DNA of 64,000 nucleotides from Sulfitobacter noctilucae (GCF_000622365.1 NZ_JASC01000014.1:248001-312000); one strand, 5' to 3'. Positions 42,547 to 52,290 are shown, numbered from the stretch's first letter. Notes: generated by a model from the letters alone, not told the origin. Translations and numbers: made by a program.

Positions 42547-43200
42547 ATGGTCGATTATACTGCCCGCCGCACGATGATGGTCGATACGCAGGTGCGTCCC
42601 GCGGATGTCACCAAGTTCAACATCATTGACGCGATGCTTACCGTGGCGCGTGAGGAATTTGTGCCGGCCGCCCAGCGTGAGGCGGCCTATATGGGTGAAA
42701 ATCTTGATCTGGGGCAGGGCCGTGTGGTGCTGGAACCGCGTACACTTGCCAAGATGCTGGATGCGCTGGCCGTTTCGCGCTCTGAACTGGTGCTCGATGT
42801 GGGCTGTGCCATGGGCTATTCTGCCGCTGTCATAGCGCATATGGCCGAGGCTGTTGTCGCACTTGAGCAAGACGAGGCTATGGCCGCCGAAGCCCAAGAG
42901 GCTTTTGTGGCCACCGGTGCTGATAATGCCGTCATGCATGTCGGTCCATTGGCCGATGGGGCCCCATCACACGGACCTTATGATGTTATCGTGATCGAAG
43001 GCGGCGTCAGTACCGTACCCGAAGCCCTGCTGGACCAGTTGAAAGATGGCGGGCGGATTGCTGCGCTGTTCATGGATGGTGAGCTGGGCGAGGTGCGTAT
43101 TGGCTACAAGCGCGGCGATACGATAAGTTGGCGCATGGCATTCAATGCAAGCGCGCCGGTTCTAGACGGGTTTAAACGCGAAAAGGCGTTTCAGCTTTAG
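42547..43200 (+). CDS. pcm: Protein-L-isoaspartate O-methyltransferase family
   Basis: A 217-residue SAM-dependent methyltransferase of the PCMT family, which methylates isoaspartyl residues in aged proteins. N-terminal part: DYTARRTMMVDTQVRPADVT, EEFVPAAQREAAYMGENLDL. The SAM motif I reads LVLDVGCAMGYSAAVIAHMA. Classic PCMT has a GTGSGY type sequence, so the glycine loop here is altered (GCAMGY) and activity on isoaspartate is not guaranteed. It is followed 64 bases later by tolC, a pairing I recall from other Rhodobacterales. Confidence 0.82.
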   Translation: MVDYTARRTMMVDTQVRPADVTKFNIIDAMLTVAREEFVPAAQREAAYMGENLDLGQGRVVLEPRTLAKMLDALAVSRSELVLDVGCAMGYSAAVIAHMAEAVVALEQDEAMAAEAQEAFVATGADNAVMHVGPLADGAPSHGPYDVIVIEGGVSTVPEALLDQLKDGGRIAALFMDGELGEVRIGYKRGDTISWRMAFNASAPVLDGFKREKAFQL

Positions 43201-43264
43201 GCGACGGACGGTCGCTGCACCCCGAGGTGTCAACGCAGTACAACAAGAAAGAGGTCATAGACCC

Positions 43265-44689
43265 ATGCGGATCAATTCAAAGTATTTTGGTATGCGCATT
43301 GTCCTGAGCGCAAGCGCGATCGCGCTAAGCCTGATCAGTACAAAGCCCGCCAGTGCAGAGACATTGGCGGATGCGCTGGTCGGTGCTTATACCAACTCCG
43401 GCCTGTTGATCCAGAACCGCGCTTTGTTGCGCGCTGCTGATGAAGATGTGGCAACCGCGGTCTCGACACTGAAACCGGTATTACGCTGGTCTGCGTCCTT
43501 GACGCAAAGCTATGGCAGAGCACGGACCACAACGAACCCCAATCCGATCGACACCGATGATCTGACGGCAGCGATCAACCTCGCCGCCGATCTGGTGCTT
43601 TATGATTTCGGCGCTCGGCAATTCCGCGTCGAGGCTGCAAAAGAAACTGTGTTGGCCACCCGCGAAGCGCTCTTAGATCTGGAACAACAGATTCTGCTGC
43701 GTGCTGTAAGCGCTTACATGGGCGTGATCGAGGCGTCGGAATTCGTCGCTTTGAGGCAGAACAACGTGCGTTTGTTGACGCAAGAACAGCGTGCGGCCAC
43801 CGACCGGTTCGAGGTGGGCGAAGTGACCCGCACGGATGTCGCACTGGCCCAGGCGCAACTGGCGCAGGCGCGCAGCGGTTTGGCAGCAGCACAGGGTGAT
43901 CTGGTCGCCGCTATAGAAGAATATCGCAACATTGTGGGGCGCAAGCCCGGACGTCTTGTCACGCCGCGCAGCTTGCCGACGACAGATGCCAGCGTCGAGG
44001 CGGCAAAATCCATTGCCGTGCGCCGGCATCCTTCAATTCTCGGCGCACAGCGGCAGGTGGCTGCGGCCGATTTGCTGGTCCGTGCGACAGAGGCTGACAT
44101 GAAGCCAAGCGTCAGCCTGACGGGACGGATCGGCCTGTCCGAAGGCCTGAGCGAGAGCGAATACAGCCGTAATGGTAGCATCGGCATCGAAGCCGGACAG
44201 ACAATCTATCAGGGCGGGGCGCTTTCGGCGCTTGCACGTCAGGCCAAAGCACGTGCCGATGCGCAGCGCGGCAATTTGCATGTGGTACGCTTGAATGTGC
44301 AGCAGGATGTCGGCAACGCTTATGCCACACTGAACACGGTGCGCGCGCAACTCGCTGCGTCCGAGCGTCAGATTCGCGCAGCCCAGATCGCCTTCAACGG
44401 GATTCGCGAAGAAGCCTCTCTTGGTGCACGCACGACACTTGACGTTCTGGATGCCGAGCAATCCTTGCTTGACGCGCGATCTTTGCAAGTATCTGCCCGT
44501 GCTGCGCTTTATGTGGCGGCGTACCGCATTCTGGCGTCGACCGGACGTTTGACAGCGAAAGACCTGCAACTGCCGGTGCAGATTTATGATCCTGCGGCCT
44601 ATTACAATCTGGTCAAGGACAGCCCAGCGAAAAAGTCAAAACAGGGCAAAGACCTGGACCGTGTTTTGCGGGCCCTGCAAAAAGACTGA
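43265..44689 (+). CDS. tolC: TolC family outer-membrane efflux/secretion channel
   Basis: Outer-membrane duct used by type I secretion and efflux pumps. The 474-residue precursor has a signal peptide (residues 1-30, ending KPASAET) and two OEP repeats: the first with TLADALVGAYTNSGLLIQNR and the conserved TDVALAQAQLAQARS coiled helix; the second with VSLTGRIGLSEGLSESEY and ARTTLDVLDAEQSLLDARSL. ATG at 43265 with AAGAGG upstream. The membrane-fusion and ABC partners are not adjacent. Confidence 0.93.
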   Translation: MRINSKYFGMRIVLSASAIALSLISTKPASAETLADALVGAYTNSGLLIQNRALLRAADEDVATAVSTLKPVLRWSASLTQSYGRARTTTNPNPIDTDDLTAAINLAADLVLYDFGARQFRVEAAKETVLATREALLDLEQQILLRAVSAYMGVIEASEFVALRQNNVRLLTQEQRAATDRFEVGEVTRTDVALAQAQLAQARSGLAAAQGDLVAAIEEYRNIVGRKPGRLVTPRSLPTTDASVEAAKSIAVRRHPSILGAQRQVAAADLLVRATEADMKPSVSLTGRIGLSEGLSESEYSRNGSIGIEAGQTIYQGGALSALARQAKARADAQRGNLHVVRLNVQQDVGNAYATLNTVRAQLAASERQIRAAQIAFNGIREEASLGARTTLDVLDAEQSLLDARSLQVSARAALYVAAYRILASTGRLTAKDLQLPVQIYDPAAYYNLVKDSPAKKSKQGKDLDRVLRALQKD

Positions 44690-44762
44690 CAATTTTCGCG
44701 GCCCCATTGATGGAATCTTTCTTTGGCGCTACTCTTATGCCGAGCAATGAGTGGTAAATAAT

Positions 44763-46004
44763 ATGCCCGACCGGGTTACAAACGCTGAGGTGGAGGACGT
44801 ACTTTCTTCGATACGCCGTCTGGTGTCAGAGGATAAGCGACCGATACAGGCATCCAGGACCCCGCCAAAAACGGACCGTCTGGTTCTGACACCGGCGCTG
44901 CGTGTTACGGATGAGGTGAAGGTCGAAGAGGCTTCTGTCGCTGCGACGCCTGCGGCTGATAAATCCGAACCTGCCAAGCCCGACGCACCCACGCTTAGCA
45001 GTTTGATCAGCGACGATGTGCCACTTAACGTCTATGGCGATGAGGAACGCACCGAAACGCCGATGTCCGATTTTCTGACGGCAGATGACGATATCCCGGA
45101 AGTTGAAGACATTGATGCCGACAACTACGATGACGCGCATCTTTTCGATGATCCGGCGCATGATTACTCAAGCGACCCTTACAATTTCGACGACGAATCT
45201 GACGCCGACGGCGAAGGGGACGCAAACCTGCCGCGCGATTTGACCACGGCACCCGAGCAGGACACAGAAGCGACTGTGGCCGATGGGGGTAGTGTTGAAG
45301 AGGCTGACATGTCTCAAACGGCAATCCTGATGCCGGAGAACTCTTCAGATGAGGCACCCGTCGAGAGGTATGAGAACAAGACGCTTGAGGGAGATGCTCA
45401 AGGGTCTGTGATGCCGGAGGACGAGGCGCAGGCCTTGGACGCGTCCGAGCCCGAAGAGCCAACCGAGCCTTCAGCGCGCTTGGCTGAACCGAAGCCCGAC
45501 AGCGTGAAGGACCGGTCAGGATCGATTGCCCTGACGGCAAAAATTGCCGCGCTTGAAACCGCAATTGGCCAGATCTCCGAGACTTGGGAACCTGACGAAG
45601 CAGGTGAAGACGAATTTGCGGGCACCGAGACAGAGGCGATGGAGTGGGAAGACGATATGCCCGATTCAGCCATTCTGGCACGGATGAACAAACCCGCGGC
45701 ACCGGACCAAACCGAACCCCAAGCTGCCCCGCAAGAGAGCCTTGAGACATCGGCAAAGCTTGCGCCCGAGCAGGAAGAGCCCCGACAAACGGAAGCAGCT
45801 GCGCAGCCTGAGGCGAAGAAAGGCGACGGTTTCGACTACGCTGATGAAGAACAGCTGATCGACGAAGAAGCGTTGCGCGACCTTGTGTCTGATATTGTGC
45901 GGGCCGAGCTGCAGGGCGCGTTGGGCGAACGGATCACGCGAAACGTGCGCAAACTGGTGCGCCGCGAGATTCACCGTGCATTGACTGCGCAGGAAATGGA
46001 CTGA
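44763..46004 (+). CDS. Acidic PopZ-like (DUF2497-like) protein
   Basis: A 413-residue, strongly acidic protein with three parts. Residues 7-24 form a short helix (NAEVEDVLSSIRRLVSED) that resembles the EEILASIRRIISED start of PopZ/DUF2497 proteins. Residues about 25-350 are low-complexity, rich in Asp, Glu, Ala, Pro and Ser, with one helix-prone island (LTAKIAALETAIGQISETWE). The last 50 residues are basic helices (ALRDLVSDIVRAELQGALGE, then RKLVRREIHRALTAQEMD), like PopZ's oligomerisation end. PopZ organises the cell pole and holds the chromosome centromere. The identification rests on architecture and short motifs. Start at ATG 44763; a GTG four codons upstream is possible. Confidence 0.6.
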   Translation: MPDRVTNAEVEDVLSSIRRLVSEDKRPIQASRTPPKTDRLVLTPALRVTDEVKVEEASVAATPAADKSEPAKPDAPTLSSLISDDVPLNVYGDEERTETPMSDFLTADDDIPEVEDIDADNYDDAHLFDDPAHDYSSDPYNFDDESDADGEGDANLPRDLTTAPEQDTEATVADGGSVEEADMSQTAILMPENSSDEAPVERYENKTLEGDAQGSVMPEDEAQALDASEPEEPTEPSARLAEPKPDSVKDRSGSIALTAKIAALETAIGQISETWEPDEAGEDEFAGTETEAMEWEDDMPDSAILARMNKPAAPDQTEPQAAPQESLETSAKLAPEQEEPRQTEAAAQPEAKKGDGFDYADEEQLIDEEALRDLVSDIVRAELQGALGERITRNVRKLVRREIHRALTAQEMD

Positions 46005-46006
46005 CC

Positions 46007-47464
46007 TCAGACCTCGCCGGCCAGCTGCAGCATCAGATCAATGTCAAAATACTCTTCGACATGGCGCGCCAAAGCATCCAGCGTGGCGTCGATATTCACG
46101 TCGAATGCCAGATCGCTTTCCGCGCCCAACTCCATGAGATAGGCCGCCCGAAAGCTGTCTGCATTAAATAGCCCATGCATATAGCAACCCTTCACCCGAC
46201 CATTCGCACTGGTGGCCCCTTCGGGCTTGCCGTCGAAAGATAACCATGCGCGGCTGGTGTCTGGTCCGGTGGTTTCCCCGATATGAATTTCATAACCTGA
46301 CAAGGAAGTGCCAGTTGCCGGGTGCAATCCGGTTTTCAATGATAAATGTTTGACAGGTGCCATAGTGGTGTCGATGTCCAGATGCCCAAGCCCCGCCACT
46401 GATCCTGGCTCTCCTTCGATCCCGTGAGGATCGTTGATGCGTTTGCCCAGCATCTGATATCCGCCGCATAGGCCCAAAACCTGTCCGCCGCGCCGAATGT
46501 GAGCAGCCAGATCAATGTCCCATCCTTCGGCCTTAAGCGCGGCAAGATCGGCGATCGTCGCCTTGCTCCCCACCAAGAGAACCAAATCCGCATCGGCGGG
46601 CAGGGGGGTGCCGGGAAGGATCAGGCGCAATTCGACCCCAGGCTCTGCGGCCAGCGGATCAAGGTCGTCAAAGTTTGAAATGCGCGGCAGGCGTGGCACT
46701 GCGATCACGCATCCTTGTCCGTCGGACCGCGCACGGGCCGGCAAGTCCATCACATCTTCGGCCGGCAAACGATGGGCCATATCGAACCACGGGATCACCC
46801 CGAGGCTGGGCCATCCCGTACGCCGCGAGATGTCATCACGCCCCCCGTCAAACAGGCTCCGGTCACCGCGAAACTTGTTCACGGCGAACCCGCGCACCAT
46901 CGCACAGTCGCCAGCTTCCATCACCGCTTGCGTCCCCACGATCTGGGCGATGACACCCCCACGATCAATGTCTCCCATTAGGATCACCGGCACCCCGGCC
47001 GCAGTTGCAAATCCCATGTTCGCAATGTCACCACTGCGAAGATTGGTTTCTGCGGGGCTGCCCGCACCTTCGACAACGATCAGGTCGCATTGTCCCGCAA
47101 GCCGTTCAAAAGATTGCAAAACTGCAGGCATAAGCGCTGCCTTGTTCTTTCCAAAGGCGGCGGCATCTTGTTGGCCTGCGATCTGGCCCTGTACAATGAT
47201 CTGCGCACCAGTCGACGACTGTGGTTTCAGCAAAATGGGGTTCATATCCGTATGCGGCGCGACCCCTGCCGCACGGGCTTGCAAAGCCTGAGCGCGACCT
47301 ATTTCGCCGCCATCTTCGGTCACGGCGGCGTTGTTGGACATATTCTGCGGCTTGAAAGGGCGCACGTTCATGCCGCGTTGAACGCAAGCGCGAATAACGC
47401 CCGCAACGATCATCGATTTACCGACATTGCTGCCGGTGCCTTGGATCATGATGGCTTTGGTCAT
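46007..47464 (-). CDS. cobQ: Cobyric acid synthase
   Basis: Amidates four carboxyl groups of adenosylcobyrinic acid diamide in late cobalamin synthesis. It has 485 residues, as expected. The N-terminal ATP-binding domain has [17 protein letters not shown] and [16 protein letters not shown]; the C-terminal glutaminase domain has the catalytic Cys in [12 protein letters not shown] and His in KGCYMHGLF. The ATG at 47464 has AAGAG upstream; earlier in-frame starts add residues outside the family. No other cob gene is adjacent. Its stop is 2 bases from that of the PopZ-like gene. Confidence 0.94.
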   Translation of the reverse strand: MTKAIMIQGTGSNVGKSMIVAGVIRACVQRGMNVRPFKPQNMSNNAAVTEDGGEIGRAQALQARAAGVAPHTDMNPILLKPQSSTGAQIIVQGQIAGQQDAAAFGKNKAALMPAVLQSFERLAGQCDLIVVEGAGSPAETNLRSGDIANMGFATAAGVPVILMGDIDRGGVIAQIVGTQAVMEAGDCAMVRGFAVNKFRGDRSLFDGGRDDISRRTGWPSLGVIPWFDMAHRLPAEDVMDLPARARSDGQGCVIAVPRLPRISNFDDLDPLAAEPGVELRLILPGTPLPADADLVLLVGSKATIADLAALKAEGWDIDLAAHIRRGGQVLGLCGGYQMLGKRINDPHGIEGEPGSVAGLGHLDIDTTMAPVKHLSLKTGLHPATGTSLSGYEIHIGETTGPDTSRAWLSFDGKPEGATSANGRVKGCYMHGLFNADSFRAAYLMELGAESDLAFDVNIDATLDALARHVEEYFDIDLMLQLAGEV

Positions 47465-47594
47465 GGAATGCTCTTGCGCCGTTTTGGTCAAACTGGCGCA
47501 TATTGCGGGCAGATGGAAGGGCGCTTGCGCCTCTGATAGTTGCTCCTGCGCCGCCTGAACTGCGGCAACCAATGCTTTGAGTTTGACAAAAAAA

Positions 47595-47615
47595 ACGCGG
47601 CCTAAGGGGCCGCGT
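47595..47615 (-). terminator. Bidirectional intrinsic terminator between cobQ and the small orphan gene
   Basis: Perfect 8-bp stem ACGCGGCC / GGCCGCGT with loop TAAGG. On the minus strand it is followed by a run of seven or more T; on the plus strand by CTTTTTC. It ends transcription of the small minus-strand gene at 47641-47961, 26 bases past its stop, and isolates cobQ. Confidence 0.85.
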
Positions 47616-47640
47616 CTTTTTCAATGTGTGCAATCAGTTA

Positions 47641-47961
47641 TTAAGCAGCTTCGGCTTGCTGTGCTGCCTGACGACGCTCGGATTCTTCACGCGACAGAGC
47701 GACGGATGTACGCACGCCCTTGCCAACGAATTCCATAAGGCCGGACACAACACGCTCGTTCGGGTCGATCCCGGCGCAGCTCAGCACTTCGCGCCCATCG
47801 CGAGAGCGTGCCCAGCGTGCAATCTGCTCAGGACCATTGCCATACTTCTTGTCGTCAGCGATGGCATCATCCAATGCAGCCAGTACCACAGCTGCGAAAA
47901 GTTTACGGGCTCGGTTGCCTTGTTCGTTATTAAAGGCTGTACCGTCAACGAAATCTCTCAA
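47641..47961 (-). CDS. Small conserved-looking orphan protein (possibly DUF6280)
   Basis: A 106-residue soluble protein with helical segments: [60 protein letters not shown] and a Glu/Arg/Gln-rich tail. I recall proteins like this in most Rhodobacterales, filed as DUF6280; the function is unknown. The start is a TTG at 47961: AAAGGA lies 9 bases upstream and no ATG or GTG is available in frame nearby. It has its own terminator and is divergent from efp. Basic helices and the one-helix-turn pattern would allow nucleic-acid binding, but nothing proves it. Confidence 0.75.
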   Translation of the reverse strand: MRDFVDGTAFNNEQGNRARKLFAAVVLAALDDAIADDKKYGNGPEQIARWARSRDGREVLSCAGIDPNERVVSGLMEFVGKGVRTSVALSREESERRQAAQQAEAA

Positions 47962-48183
47962 CTCGTCGTCCTTTCTATTATTCTTGCTCTTGTCATTTTC
48001 GGCGTGTCGCCTCTTATGACGGATATCCTACGATTCGGATACCACAATTTCGCATATCTACCATGCGCTTGGCGCATATCGGGTTCTTCACGTTCTACGA
48101 CATATCGGTGCCTTGCAGGGCCGACACACCCCAGATATAGGGTGCGTTATAGTTTCATCAACCTTTTGCCATGGTTTTGCCAC

Positions 48184-48747
48184 ATGCCTAAAATTAACGG
48201 AAACGAGATCAGACCGGGAAACGTCCTGGAGCACAACGGTGGCCTATGGGCTGCCGTCAAAGTGGACCACGTCAAACCCGGTAAGGGTGGTGCCTTTGCA
48301 CAGGTCGAAATGCGCAACTTGCGTAACGGGTCAAAATTGAACGAACGCTTCCGGTCTGCCGACAAGGTAGAGCGTGTGCGGCTTGAGCAGAAAGACCAGC
48401 AATTCTTGTATGAAGACAGTGGGATGCTGGTCCTGATGGACACGGATACATACGATCAGGTGCAGCTTCCTGCAGAGCTTTTGGGCGATCGCCGTCCGTT
48501 TCTGCAGGACGGTATGATGGTTGTTGTGGAGTATAACGGGGATGAGGCGCTGAACGCATCCTTGCCGCAGAAAGTGGTCTGCAAAGTGGTGGAGACGGAG
48601 CCTGTCGTCAAAGGTCAGACCGCGGCCAATTCATTCAAGCCTGCCATTTTGGACAATGGGGTCAAAGTCTCAGTACCGCCATTTGTTGGTCAGGATGAGG
48701 ACATTGTCGTAAATACCGAAACCATGGAATACGTTGAGCGGGCGTGA
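48184..48747 (+). CDS. efp: Elongation factor P
   Basis: EF-P enters stalled ribosomes and helps form peptide bonds at proline runs. It has 187 residues in three beta-barrel domains, starting [20 protein letters not shown]. The tip lysine that is modified in many bacteria is Lys34 in [17 protein letters not shown]. Later parts are [11 protein letters not shown] and the C-terminal [20 protein letters not shown]. The ATG at 48184 marks the family start; the long upstream open frame is not used. The Lys34-modifying enzymes EpmA and EpmB are not in the window. Confidence 0.96.
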   Translation: MPKINGNEIRPGNVLEHNGGLWAAVKVDHVKPGKGGAFAQVEMRNLRNGSKLNERFRSADKVERVRLEQKDQQFLYEDSGMLVLMDTDTYDQVQLPAELLGDRRPFLQDGMMVVVEYNGDEALNASLPQKVVCKVVETEPVVKGQTAANSFKPAILDNGVKVSVPPFVGQDEDIVVNTETMEYVERA

Positions 48748-48782
48748 ATGCGCCCGCCAAGCTGACGTTTGGTAATCTTTCA

Positions 48783-48813
48783 TTAACGGCTCAAACGAGC
48801 TTCGGGCCGTTAA
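48783..48813. terminator. Hairpin between convergent efp and ygfZ
   Basis: TTAACGGC (48783-48790) pairs with GCCGTTAA (48806-48813) around a 15-base loop that can itself form GCTC/GAGC. It sits 35 bases after efp and 26 bases past the end of ygfZ, a natural place for a shared terminator, though T-runs are short. Confidence 0.45.
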
Positions 48814-48838
48814 CGCATGGTCGATAGTCCAGACAATC

Positions 48839-49591
48839 TTAGGTAGTTTCTGGCATATCCACCCTTTCCACTTCGGCATTTCCTGCGGACATGAGACCTT
48901 TGGCCCGGTCAAAACGCAGATAGGCGATTCCTTTTCCTTGTGATTGAGTAAATAAAGTGCCCGCAGCTTTGCCGTCTGCGGTTAATTCCGTGCCGGGGTC
49001 CGCAGCGCCTGTGACACGCACTGCGGCCAACCCTTTGCGTAATTCTGTCTTGTGCTTCATCCGCGCAGTCACCTCTTGGCCGACATAGCAGCCCTTGCGG
49101 AAGTCCACGCCGTGCAGTCTTTCAAATCCTGCTTCGAGAATGAAAGTGTCCGGAGTCAGTTCAACCCCTGTCTCCGGCACCAGATGTGCCACACGCAGCG
49201 CGTCCCAATCGACCGTATCGTCTTGTTGAGCGATATCACGGTACGCCCGCCAGCCAAGCGCACTGTGCCGTGGATCGGCAAATCCGTCCGTCGGCACCGC
49301 GCCCAAGCCGCGATGGAGGTGCAGAGGCACAGTTTCAATCGTGACCGCCGCGCGCAGTTTGTACATCGTCAACCGCTGTACCAGCATATCGCCAAGCGTC
49401 TCTGCCACATCAAGCAGAACAGCATCCCCATCGGACACCAGAAAGAAATCAGCGAGATATTTACCCTGAGGCGTCAGGATCGCGGCATAGACCGCCCCTG
49501 TGTCGAGTTTACGAATGTCATTGGTGATCAGGCCTTGGAGAAAATCCCGAGTGTCAGCCCCGGTCAGGCGCAGAATACGGCGATTGGTCAT
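48839..49591 (-). CDS. ygfZ: YgfZ/GcvT-like folate-binding protein
   Basis: Folate-dependent protein needed for some iron-sulfur enzymes (bacterial relative of IBA57), also linked to tRNA modification. It has 250 residues. The signature is KGCYVGQE at about 166-173, with the functionally required Cys168, preceded by EAGFERLHGVDFR. The N-terminal part has LRLTGADTRDFLQGLITND and ILTPQGKYLADFFL. The ATG at 49591 is well placed and 64 bases from the divergent glycosyltransferase gene. Confidence 0.93.
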   Translation of the reverse strand: MTNRRILRLTGADTRDFLQGLITNDIRKLDTGAVYAAILTPQGKYLADFFLVSDGDAVLLDVAETLGDMLVQRLTMYKLRAAVTIETVPLHLHRGLGAVPTDGFADPRHSALGWRAYRDIAQQDDTVDWDALRVAHLVPETGVELTPDTFILEAGFERLHGVDFRKGCYVGQEVTARMKHKTELRKGLAAVRVTGAADPGTELTADGKAAGTLFTQSQGKGIAYLRFDRAKGLMSAGNAEVERVDMPETT

Positions 49592-49655
49592 ACGTGCTGT
49601 CCTTTTGCGCTGGTTTGCGATACCTTGGTGTCACGTCATACCAAAAGGGGCAAGC

Positions 49656-50333
49656 ATGCGCGCGCCGATCTCTGTCATCATTCCGACCCTTAACGCCGCA
49701 GACAGCTTGCCCGACTGTCTTGAGGCTTTGATGGAAGGGTTGGAAGCGGGGCTTATCCGCGAGTTAATTGTGTCTGACGGCGGATCAAGCGATGCAACTG
49801 GGGCGATTGCCCAAGCTTGGGGGGCGGATGTGCTGCATGGCTCCCCATCGCGTGGCGGACAATTGCGCCGGGCCTGTGGGCAGGCGAAAGCCGACTGGAT
49901 GCTGATCATCCATGCCGACACAAAGCTGCAACCGGGCTGGGCGAAAGCTGTGCAAGCGCATCTGGGGCAACCCGACAAAGCCGCATGGTTCAAGCTGGCC
50001 TTTGATCACCGCGGATTGGCGGCAGATATCGTGGCTGGTTGGGCTAATCTGCGCAGCGCCTTCGGCCTGCCTTACGGCGACCAGGGCCTGTTGATTTCAG
50101 CCGCACTGTATGCGCGGGTAGGGGGATATGAAGATGTCCCTCTTATGGAAGACGTGGCGCTTGCGCGCGCGCTGAAAGGCAAGCTGACATCGCTTGATGT
50201 AACCGCACTCACCTCTGCGGACAAATATACCCGGCAAGGCTGGATCAAACGCGGTGCACGTAACCTCTGGACGCTCTTAGGCTATTTCGCCGGACGCGAC
50301 CCTGCGTCACTGGCGGATGCCTATCGCCGTTAG
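49656..50333 (+). CDS. Family 2 glycosyltransferase
   Basis: A 225-residue GT-A fold glycosyltransferase. N-terminal nucleotide-sugar region SVIIPTLNAADSLPDCLEAL, then RELIVSDGGSSDATGAIAQA; the metal-binding Asp region is MLIIHADTKLQPGW; acceptor-side motif VPLMEDVALARALKG. Length and motifs match the short TIGR04283-type group, which often accompanies radical-SAM or selenium genes; none is adjacent. The ATG at 49656 follows AAAAGGGG. Its stop is 3 bases from that of the ABC exporter on the other strand. Confidence 0.87.
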   Translation: MRAPISVIIPTLNAADSLPDCLEALMEGLEAGLIRELIVSDGGSSDATGAIAQAWGADVLHGSPSRGGQLRRACGQAKADWMLIIHADTKLQPGWAKAVQAHLGQPDKAAWFKLAFDHRGLAADIVAGWANLRSAFGLPYGDQGLLISAALYARVGGYEDVPLMEDVALARALKGKLTSLDVTALTSADKYTRQGWIKRGARNLWTLLGYFAGRDPASLADAYRR

Positions 50334-50336
50334 CAA

Positions 50337-52151
50337 TCAGCCAAAAACTCTGCGCCAAAGACTGCGGCGGGCAGGGGGACTTCCATCTTTGGTTTCGTCC
50401 TGAAATTGCATGCGGTACAGATCGGCATATAGCCCCCCGCGTTCGATCATTTCGCTATGCGTGCCCTGATCCACCACACGCCCCTGATCCAAAACTATGA
50501 TGCGGTCCGCAGACCGGATCGTCGCCAAACGGTGCGCAATCACAATCGTGGTGCGCCCCTCAGACAGGCGATCGAGGGCTGCCTGTACGATCTGCTCCGA
50601 TTGCGCATCCAGCGCGCTTGTCGCCTCGTCCAGCAACAGGATCGGCGTGTCACGCAGCAAAGCGCGGGCAATCACCACTCGCTGACGCTGCCCGCCGGAC
50701 AGGGCAGAACCGCGCGGGCCGACCATCGTCTCCAACCCGTTTTCGAGGTTGGGCAAAAAGTCCGCCACATGAGCTGCCTCCAGCACCTCCTGCAACCGGG
50801 CATCGCTAACGTCTTTCTGGTCCAGCACGATGTTTTCGCGCAAGGACGCGTCGAACAGCAAGGCTTCTTGGGTGACTACGGAAAACAGCTGGCGCAGGTC
50901 GGCCAGCGCCATGTCGGTGGTCGCCACACCGCACAGTGTCACTTCTCCTTGCTGCGGGTCGATCAGTCGGGTCAGTAGATTGAAGATCGTCGACTTGCCC
51001 GCACCTGACGCGCCAACCAGCGCGGTGGTTTGTCCGGCCTCGGCGGTCAGGCTGAGACCGCGCAGCACTGGGGTGTCGCCATAAGAAAGCGCGACATCTT
51101 TCAGCACAATTTCCGGCGTTCCCTGAGGTGGTGCCACGGGATGCGCCGGATCGCGCAACCGCAGGGGCGCATCGAGCAATTCGCGGATACGTTCAAGCGC
51201 AGCGGCAGCGATCTGCCACAAGCCGCTGATCCCGCCCAAACGCCGCAGCGGGCTGAAGGCAAAACCCATCGCGGTGAAGAATGTCATGAACTGGCCGATG
51301 GTCTTGTCGCCCGAGATGATCTCGGAGCCGCCGTATAGGATGACTGCCATAAACCCGATGCCTGACAGAATATCCACCATGCCGGGGATTGCGGAATTGC
51401 CAAAGGCGGCGCGGACTTCGGTGTTGACAAAGCGGCCCGTCAAATCGCGGTACTGCCGGGTCTGATAGGTCTCGAGCGCGTTCAGTTTAACCTGCACAAT
51501 GCCGTGAAACACCTCGTCCAGCCGCGTCGCCAGATCGGCCCCCAGATCACGCGCCTCGCGGGCACGGCGACGTACAAACCGCTGTGCTACAGCCGCAGGC
51601 AGGACCATCACAGGGATGCCCACACAGGCCAGCAGCGCCCAAACGGGATCAATCGAAATCGCAACGCCAAGCAGCACCAGAAGGCCAATAAAGTCGCGTC
51701 CCGCACCGGTGATCACGGCACGCCAGACATCACTCACCGCATTCACATCCGACTGCACCCGCTGGATCAGGAAGCCCGGTGGGTGGGTTTGGTGAAAGGC
51801 ACCGTCCTGCTTCATCATCCGCTCCAGCAGATCAATCCGCAGGTCGGCCGCCGTGCCTTGCGCCACACGGGTCAGCAGCACTTTTTGGCTGACCCCCGCA
51901 ATGGCCCGCAGCACAAAGATGCCAATCAAAGTCAAGCCGACCCAGAGCAGCGCGTCCTCTTGTCCGGCCACGAACACCCGGTCAAACATCGGCTCCATCA
52001 GCCGCGCGAGCGCACCCAGCGTGCTGCCCTCGATCACCATGAACACCACAGCCAGCGCCATCAGGCCAAGATGTTTGCGCAAATAGTCGCGCCAGAGCCA
52101 GCGCAGCAATTCTTTTGACGTATAGGTCTGGGTGTTCTTTTCGTCCGGCAT
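50337..52151 (-). CDS. ABC exporter, fused membrane and ATPase domains (MsbA-like)
   Basis: A 604-residue half-transporter that works as a homodimer. N-terminal membrane domain with six helices (LGLMALAVVFMVIEGSTLGA at the start; AIPGMVDILSGIGFMAVILY later). ATPase domain from about 360: Walker A LVGASGAGKSTIFNLLT, Q-loop VVTQEALLF, signature LSGGQRQRVVIARALL, Walker B ILLLDEATSALDAQ and H-loop IVIAHRLATI. It resembles lipid and drug flippases such as MsbA; the substrate is not known. Start at the ATG 52151 (MPDEKNTQ); upstream codons to 52190 are possible but lack support. Confidence 0.9.
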   Translation of the reverse strand: MPDEKNTQTYTSKELLRWLWRDYLRKHLGLMALAVVFMVIEGSTLGALARLMEPMFDRVFVAGQEDALLWVGLTLIGIFVLRAIAGVSQKVLLTRVAQGTAADLRIDLLERMMKQDGAFHQTHPPGFLIQRVQSDVNAVSDVWRAVITGAGRDFIGLLVLLGVAISIDPVWALLACVGIPVMVLPAAVAQRFVRRRAREARDLGADLATRLDEVFHGIVQVKLNALETYQTRQYRDLTGRFVNTEVRAAFGNSAIPGMVDILSGIGFMAVILYGGSEIISGDKTIGQFMTFFTAMGFAFSPLRRLGGISGLWQIAAAALERIRELLDAPLRLRDPAHPVAPPQGTPEIVLKDVALSYGDTPVLRGLSLTAEAGQTTALVGASGAGKSTIFNLLTRLIDPQQGEVTLCGVATTDMALADLRQLFSVVTQEALLFDASLRENIVLDQKDVSDARLQEVLEAAHVADFLPNLENGLETMVGPRGSALSGGQRQRVVIARALLRDTPILLLDEATSALDAQSEQIVQAALDRLSEGRTTIVIAHRLATIRSADRIIVLDQGRVVDQGTHSEMIERGGLYADLYRMQFQDETKDGSPPARRSLWRRVFG

Positions 52152-52290
52152 TCGGCTTTGGCCAATGTTGGGGCAAGATAGGGGACACATCTACGCAAGC
52201 GCGGGCAGCGGGGCAAGCGGCGCATTGGGCGGTTGACCTTGCAAAAGCTGAGCCTAATGTCGCCTCACAACTAGTGCGAAAGGCAGCGCC

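Noticed and set aside
47626-48183. A long upstream extension of the efp frame.
   Set aside because: EF-P begins at MPKINGNE; the extension runs antisense through the small minus-strand gene and its promoter.
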